A DNA stretch of 64,000 nucleotides from Paraburkholderia antibiotica (GTDB taxonomy: Bacteria > Pseudomonadota > Gammaproteobacteria > Burkholderiales > Burkholderiaceae): contig NZ_JABBFZ010000008.1 in NCBI RefSeq assembly GCF_012927125.1, forward strand, positions 124,001 to 188,000, written 5' to 3'. The notes under the pieces were generated by a model. It searched no databases. It was not told the DNA's origin and saw only the letters and a program-made list of their open reading frames with translations. Every line of letters begins with the position of its first letter. The stretch's first letter is position 1. A program made the translations under genes and the position numbers. This document shows positions 60,462 to 64,000 of this stretch, in pieces.

Positions 60462-60836
60462 TCAGGAATTTCCGGTGCGCACCTCATTCCGGGTCGTGCC
60501 GTCCTGGTCTGGCGTGTCTCCGGCCTGGGGTTGAAGCGCACTGACACCAAGCGCTAATCCTTGGTGCCGTGCAATATCCAGAAGCGTCAGGTCGATGGAC
60601 TCTTTGATCGTCGATTCCTCGATCTCCATTGCCTCGATCATTTTGAGAACTTCCCAGTGATCATCGCGCAATCTCTCAGCGATCAGGCGTTGTGCCTCGA
60701 AGGGGTCAGGGCAGAACACGAATGCCTTTATGCGCACCATCGCGGCAGCGCGAGTGGTCGAGTCGGGATGACCGTGGCTCGGCTGGACATCAAAGGCGAA
60801 TGCGTAAAGATGACGTTTGAGGGCCGTACCGTTCAT
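60462..60836 (-). CDS. hypothetical protein (124 aa)
   Basis: The product starts MNGTALKRHLYAFAFDVQPS and contains RIKAFVFCPDPFEAQRLIAE and EVLKMIEAMEIEESTIKESI; it is mixed alpha/beta with no signal or membrane segment. I chose ATG 60836 because AAGGAAG lies five bases upstream; the longer frame to 60941 adds unlike sequence. No function is recognised. It lies between the response regulator and the hybrid kinase and may belong to that signalling block. Confidence 0.65.
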   Translation of the reverse strand: MNGTALKRHLYAFAFDVQPSHGHPDSTTRAAAMVRIKAFVFCPDPFEAQRLIAERLRDDHWEVLKMIEAMEIEESTIKESIDLTLLDIARHQGLALGVSALQPQAGDTPDQDGTTRNEVRTGNS

Positions 60837-61300
60837 GACGACTTCCTTCGTAGAAACGTGAGTGTGGAAAGCAATGGTTCCACGAGATAGCGGTACTTTC
60901 ATCCTGACCTGCGGGAGAAGTTGGAACCCGGAGCTACGCAAAAGCAGAATTTGAAGGTGAGATGAAGGCGTCTATTGTGCCGCGCACAATTGAATCGGCA
61001 CGGGTTGAAGGCGGCTCGGCGAAGGTTCGGTCCGTGAGGGAAATGAATGGTCGCATTTCTTCCCGGCGCACGCTAGAGGTAACCTGTTTCGCGCGACCTA
61101 CTGCTTCGTTTCTGTCACCACCACTGTCGCCACCAATGGAACTCGGCGATTCATATTTGGAACATCGTCCATTGTTGAATCCAGGAATTGAACCAGCGAG
61201 ATGAACTCCAGGAATCACGAATGAGCCTCGTGTCTTGTCGACTTCGAGGGACGCCGTCCGTGTGTGTACGAGCTTCAACCGCTGCGAAGATCGAAAAACC
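60837..61300. other. intergenic region
   Basis: No well supported gene. A plus-strand frame at 60962-61204 (80 residues) has GGTGAG directly before its ATG but its composition is not protein-like. The region should hold the promoter of the minus-strand gene ending at 60462. Confidence 0.4.
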
Positions 61301-61546
61301 ATGAGCGATTCATTCAGTCCGCTGAAACGGGATCGTATCGCCAACGGCAGATTAAAAAATTCGACATGTTCTCGATTGCGAAAATTTCGCGTATCCAGTT
61401 CGACTGTTTGGCTGGTAAACCCTGAGTACCTGAAGTTCTTCCAGCAGTTGCATGACGGCCTGCCTGAAATGACAATTCTTAAAGTTTTCCTCGGTCAGAT
61501 TCGATACGATTTATTTCAGGATATGCGGGAGCAACAGGAGCAATGA
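61301..61546 (+). CDS. possible small protein upstream of the hybrid kinase
   Basis: An 81-residue frame starting MSDSFSPLKRDRIANGRLKN and ending with a helical, protein-like stretch (LVNPEYLKFFQQLHDGLPEM, then GQIRYDLFQDMREQQEQ). It ends 40 bases before the kinase start region. There is no clear ribosome site and no family is recognised, so it may be a degraded remnant. Confidence 0.3.
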   Translation: MSDSFSPLKRDRIANGRLKNSTCSRLRKFRVSSSTVWLVNPEYLKFFQQLHDGLPEMTILKVFLGQIRYDLFQDMREQQEQ

Positions 61547-61586
61547 CCGTGTGGCAAGGGCGCTGTAATTATGGTCATTGTCATGC

Positions 61587-64000
61587 ATGACGTTTGAGGT
61601 TGAGCAGTCAAAGACCGCAGGATATTTGAAAGTATCTGCAATGCGATATGCAATCCCTATGCTGTGGAGCGCGAACCTCGTTTCGAATGCCCATAGGGTG
61701 TTCCCGTCGATCTGTCGCCTCAAGATCCAATCACTGTGGAGCGGATCGTCTGGCGATCTTCCACCACGGTTGTGCCGTACGATCCGCTCATGCATTGCGT
61801 TGGCGTTGTTTGCGCTGACACTATTCCCTGGAATTTCTTCGCAGGCGCACGCGCAAATACCCAATCTAGTCCGCCTGGATAACAGCAGGTCCATCGTTGA
61901 TCTATGGCCGGAACTTACCGTCCTTTCGGATCCGGGCGACGAATTTACGATCGATGATGTCCTGGCGAAGCCAGACCGCTTTCAGAACCTCCGCGCACCC
62001 TATGCCAACCTCGGGATACATAGAAATGCGATGTGGCTTCGCACCAATATTGCATTGTCAGAAAATGCACCGCTCGATTGGTGGTTGCGTATCGATTTCG
62101 CTATCCTGGATGAGATCGATCTGTACGTCGTGGAGCAGGGGCGGGTCGTGCAGCATCTGGCGGTGCGCCAACGGGAGGCATTTGCGAAATGGTCCTTCGC
62201 GTTTCACCAGCCGGTCTTTCAGTTGGCACTGCAGCCCGACCGACAATATGAACTGGTGATCCGCGTCCGCAAATACTTCCCTAATGCAATATATATTCCC
62301 TTGTCGCTTGTTCGAACCAGTAGTCTGATCAAGGCAGAAGCATCGGCGCAGTTCTGGCGAAGTCTGATGCTGGGTGTCGGTATATGTTTTGTCGTCTATG
62401 CGCTCTTTATCGCGGCACTCAAACGCGATCCACTTTGCATCTGGTTTGCACTGTTTGCAGCCTGTAGCACGCTTTACGCAGCTGCCTATTACGGGTTGGC
62501 AAACGCGTACTTGTGGCCGAATTCGCATCTCTTCCTGCCTGATCTCGTCGCGCGCTATTGCATGCTGCTTCGCGTAGTCAGTTGTTTTCTCTTTGTGGAC
62601 GGCGTTCTCGAACTGCGTGAACAAAGTCCGCGAATCAGTCTGGTACTGAGATCGCTTGCCGGATTTTTTGCATTGCTGATTGTCCTTTTCGCTACCGGGC
62701 TTGCTAGCAATATGCTGGTTGCCGGGGCGTTCTCGGTGATCGGCACGCTCCCACTACTGCTTCTCGTACCATTTGTCGTGCGTCGCTTTCGGGATGGCGA
62801 TGCGCTGTGGGACTGGGCAATCGTTGGTGCTGCATGCTATGCGGCCGGGATGTCGGTCGCTACGACAATGACGTATGGCTACTTGCCGTGGAGCCAGTTG
62901 GCAGAAGGTGTGGAGCATCTTGGGGCCTTACTGCTTATGACGACCTGGATCGTGGTGATGAGCATACGGACTCACCGCAGGCAACGGGCTGCCGAGGTCG
63001 CCGCGGAGCGCGAACGAGAGATCGTGGCCCAACTGGCGATCGACCTGAGGCATCAAAAGGAGATCGCTGAGAAGGCGAGCCTCTCCAAATCGCGGTTTCT
63101 CGCGGCAGCGAGCCACGATCTGCGTCAGCCTGTTCATGCCCTGAGTCTGTTTGTCGGCGCACTTCGTGGCGTGCCGATGAACACAAAAGGACAGCGCCTG
63201 CTGGATCAAATCGAAGCTTCCACAGATGCAATGGACAGACTTTTCGCCGCGCTGCTCGACATTTCCAAACTTGATGCTGGCGGCGTGGAGATCCGGCGAC
63301 AGCCGTTCGCGATCGATGCCGTGCTAATTCGCGTCTGCGATGATTTCGCAGACGAGGCGACTGCCAAGGGTTTAAGGCTCTCGTACGTGTGTTGCCGCGC
63401 CATTGTCGATTCCGATCCGATACTTGTCGAACGCATCGCACGCAACCTGATCTCCAATGCCGTGCGCTACACCGATACCGGCAGGATTCTCATAGGGTGT
63501 CGGCGCCGTGGGGCATTCGTCTCCCTGCAGGTGTGGGATACCGGACGAGGCATTTCACCCGATCAGCAGGAGCTCGTATTCCAGGAATACCACCAGGTCG
63601 GCAATCCCGAGCGGGATCGGGAAAAAGGGCTCGGGCTTGGCCTTGCGATTGTCCGGCGTACCGTCGACTTGCTTGAATGCCGGTTGAAACTGCGCTCCGA
63701 ACTCGGCAGAGGGTCCTGTTTCGAGGTTTTTCTTCCGCTGGCCGATAGCGCCGTGACTCCGTTGAATTCACCCGATGGGGATGTGCGCGCGATGCTCACG
63801 ACGGGTCTGGTGGTCGTCGTGGACGATGAGCGGGCAATTCGCGCCGGCATGTCTGCCTTACTGATCGACTGGGGTTATGAGGTGCTGGCGGTGGGTTCGG
63901 TTGATGAAGCAATTCAACGCCTCGCCGGTTATACGGGGACACCGAGTTTTTTGATTTGCGATCTGCGTCTGCGCGGTGGTGAAAACGGCATCGACGCGAT
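61587..64000 (+). CDS. 7TM-type hybrid sensor histidine kinase, 3' end outside window
   Basis: The frame runs from an upstream stop at about 61565 to the window end (about 804 residues so far). It has a hydrophobic export segment (IALALFALTLFPGISSQAHA, about 77-96), a periplasmic 7TMR-DISM-like domain (about 97-240, MWLRTNIALS, LRIDFAILDEIDLYVV), seven membrane helices (about 250-460), a coiled linker, a histidine kinase core (His510 in AAASHDLRQPVHALSLFVGA; N box NLISNAVRYTD; WDTGRGIS; GLGLGLAIVRRTV) and a receiver domain (VVVVDDERAI, Asp792 in LICDLRLRG). The start is uncertain: ATG 61587 and 61641 both lack a ribosome site. Probable partner of the NarL-type regulator at 59414. Confidence 0.92.
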   Translation, partial: MTFEVEQSKTAGYLKVSAMRYAIPMLWSANLVSNAHRVFPSICRLKIQSLWSGSSGDLPPRLCRTIRSCIALALFALTLFPGISSQAHAQIPNLVRLDNSRSIVDLWPELTVLSDPGDEFTIDDVLAKPDRFQNLRAPYANLGIHRNAMWLRTNIALSENAPLDWWLRIDFAILDEIDLYVVEQGRVVQHLAVRQREAFAKWSFAFHQPVFQLALQPDRQYELVIRVRKYFPNAIYIPLSLVRTSSLIKAEASAQFWRSLMLGVGICFVVYALFIAALKRDPLCIWFALFAACSTLYAAAYYGLANAYLWPNSHLFLPDLVARYCMLLRVVSCFLFVDGVLELREQSPRISLVLRSLAGFFALLIVLFATGLASNMLVAGAFSVIGTLPLLLLVPFVVRRFRDGDALWDWAIVGAACYAAGMSVATTMTYGYLPWSQLAEGVEHLGALLLMTTWIVVMSIRTHRRQRAAEVAAEREREIVAQLAIDLRHQKEIAEKASLSKSRFLAAASHDLRQPVHALSLFVGALRGVPMNTKGQRLLDQIEASTDAMDRLFAALLDISKLDAGGVEIRRQPFAIDAVLIRVCDDFADEATAKGLRLSYVCCRAIVDSDPILVERIARNLISNAVRYTDTGRILIGCRRRGAFVSLQVWDTGRGISPDQQELVFQEYHQVGNPERDREKGLGLGLAIVRRTVDLLECRLKLRSELGRGSCFEVFLPLADSAVTPLNSPDGDVRAMLTTGLVVVVDDERAIRAGMSALLIDWGYEVLAVGSVDEAIQRLAGYTGTPSFLICDLRLRGGENGIDA

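Noticed and set aside
60934..61344. 136-codon minus-strand frame
   Set aside because: No ribosome site, atypical composition, overlaps the possible small ORF at 61301.

Overview
The window looks like chromosomal DNA of a Burkholderia/Paraburkholderia-type betaproteobacterium. The evidence is the high GC content, an Hfq of the long Hfq2 type with a Gly/His/Asn-rich tail, two Gram-negative trimeric porins of the Burkholderia Gln/Asn-Val-Thr-Leu-Tyr-Gly type, and gene families typical of that group. No rRNA, tRNA, CRISPR array, transposase or phage gene was found.

Layout. 0.1-6 kb: a small FPASDP-motif protein, hfq2, then a candidate ECF promoter, a 47-aa exported peptide, an ECF sigma factor and its membrane anti-sigma factor. 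Next come six degenerate 44-bp tandem repeats, a p-cresol-methylhydroxylase-like flavoprotein and a Tat-exported small protein. 6-17.2 kb (all minus): a fatty-acid beta-oxidation cluster consisting of a PsrA-like TetR regulator, fadE-type acyl-CoA dehydrogenase, two-domain FabG, MaoC dehydratase, FadI-type thiolase, FadD and an exported DUF1571-type protein. 17.6-22.7 kb: two MFS transporters and a protein with a possible PD-(D/E)XK nuclease core. 22.7-34.9 kb: an aldehyde dehydrogenase divergent from an ACS-type permease, benzoylformate-decarboxylase-like TPP enzyme, CitE-like lyase, CaiB-type CoA-transferase, a large ATP-binding LuxR (LAL) regulator and a secreted hydrolase, followed by a LysR gene. 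35-37 kb: a leuC-leuD pair without leuA or leuB beside it. 37.3-38.4 kb: a porin.

38.7-55.9 kb: a divergent catabolic block around a LysR gene. The minus arm has an L-lysine-6-dehydrogenase-like enzyme, a porin and an ALDH7/AmaB-type dehydrogenase, which together suggest lysine to piperideine-6-carboxylate to 2-aminoadipate. The plus arm has two paralogous two-domain RidA-like proteins, an Lrp/AsnC regulator, a complete Dpp-type ABC importer (Tat-exported binding protein, two permeases, fused double ATPase), a two-cysteine Asp/Glu-racemase/maleate-isomerase-type enzyme, an AstE/aspartoacylase-type deacylase and a DadA/PuuB-like FAD oxidase. My inference is uptake, deacylation and oxidation of a lysine-like or N-acylated amino compound. 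This is the best candidate for an undescribed system here. 56-64 kb: a signalling block with a membrane GGDEF-EAL protein, a NarL/LuxR response regulator, small proteins and a 7TM hybrid histidine kinase cut by the window end. A palindrome of the form GTCYTARGAC recurs upstream of the response regulator and of the GGDEF-EAL gene and may be its binding site. By eye, the right half (from about 37 kb) is less GC-rich than the left half.
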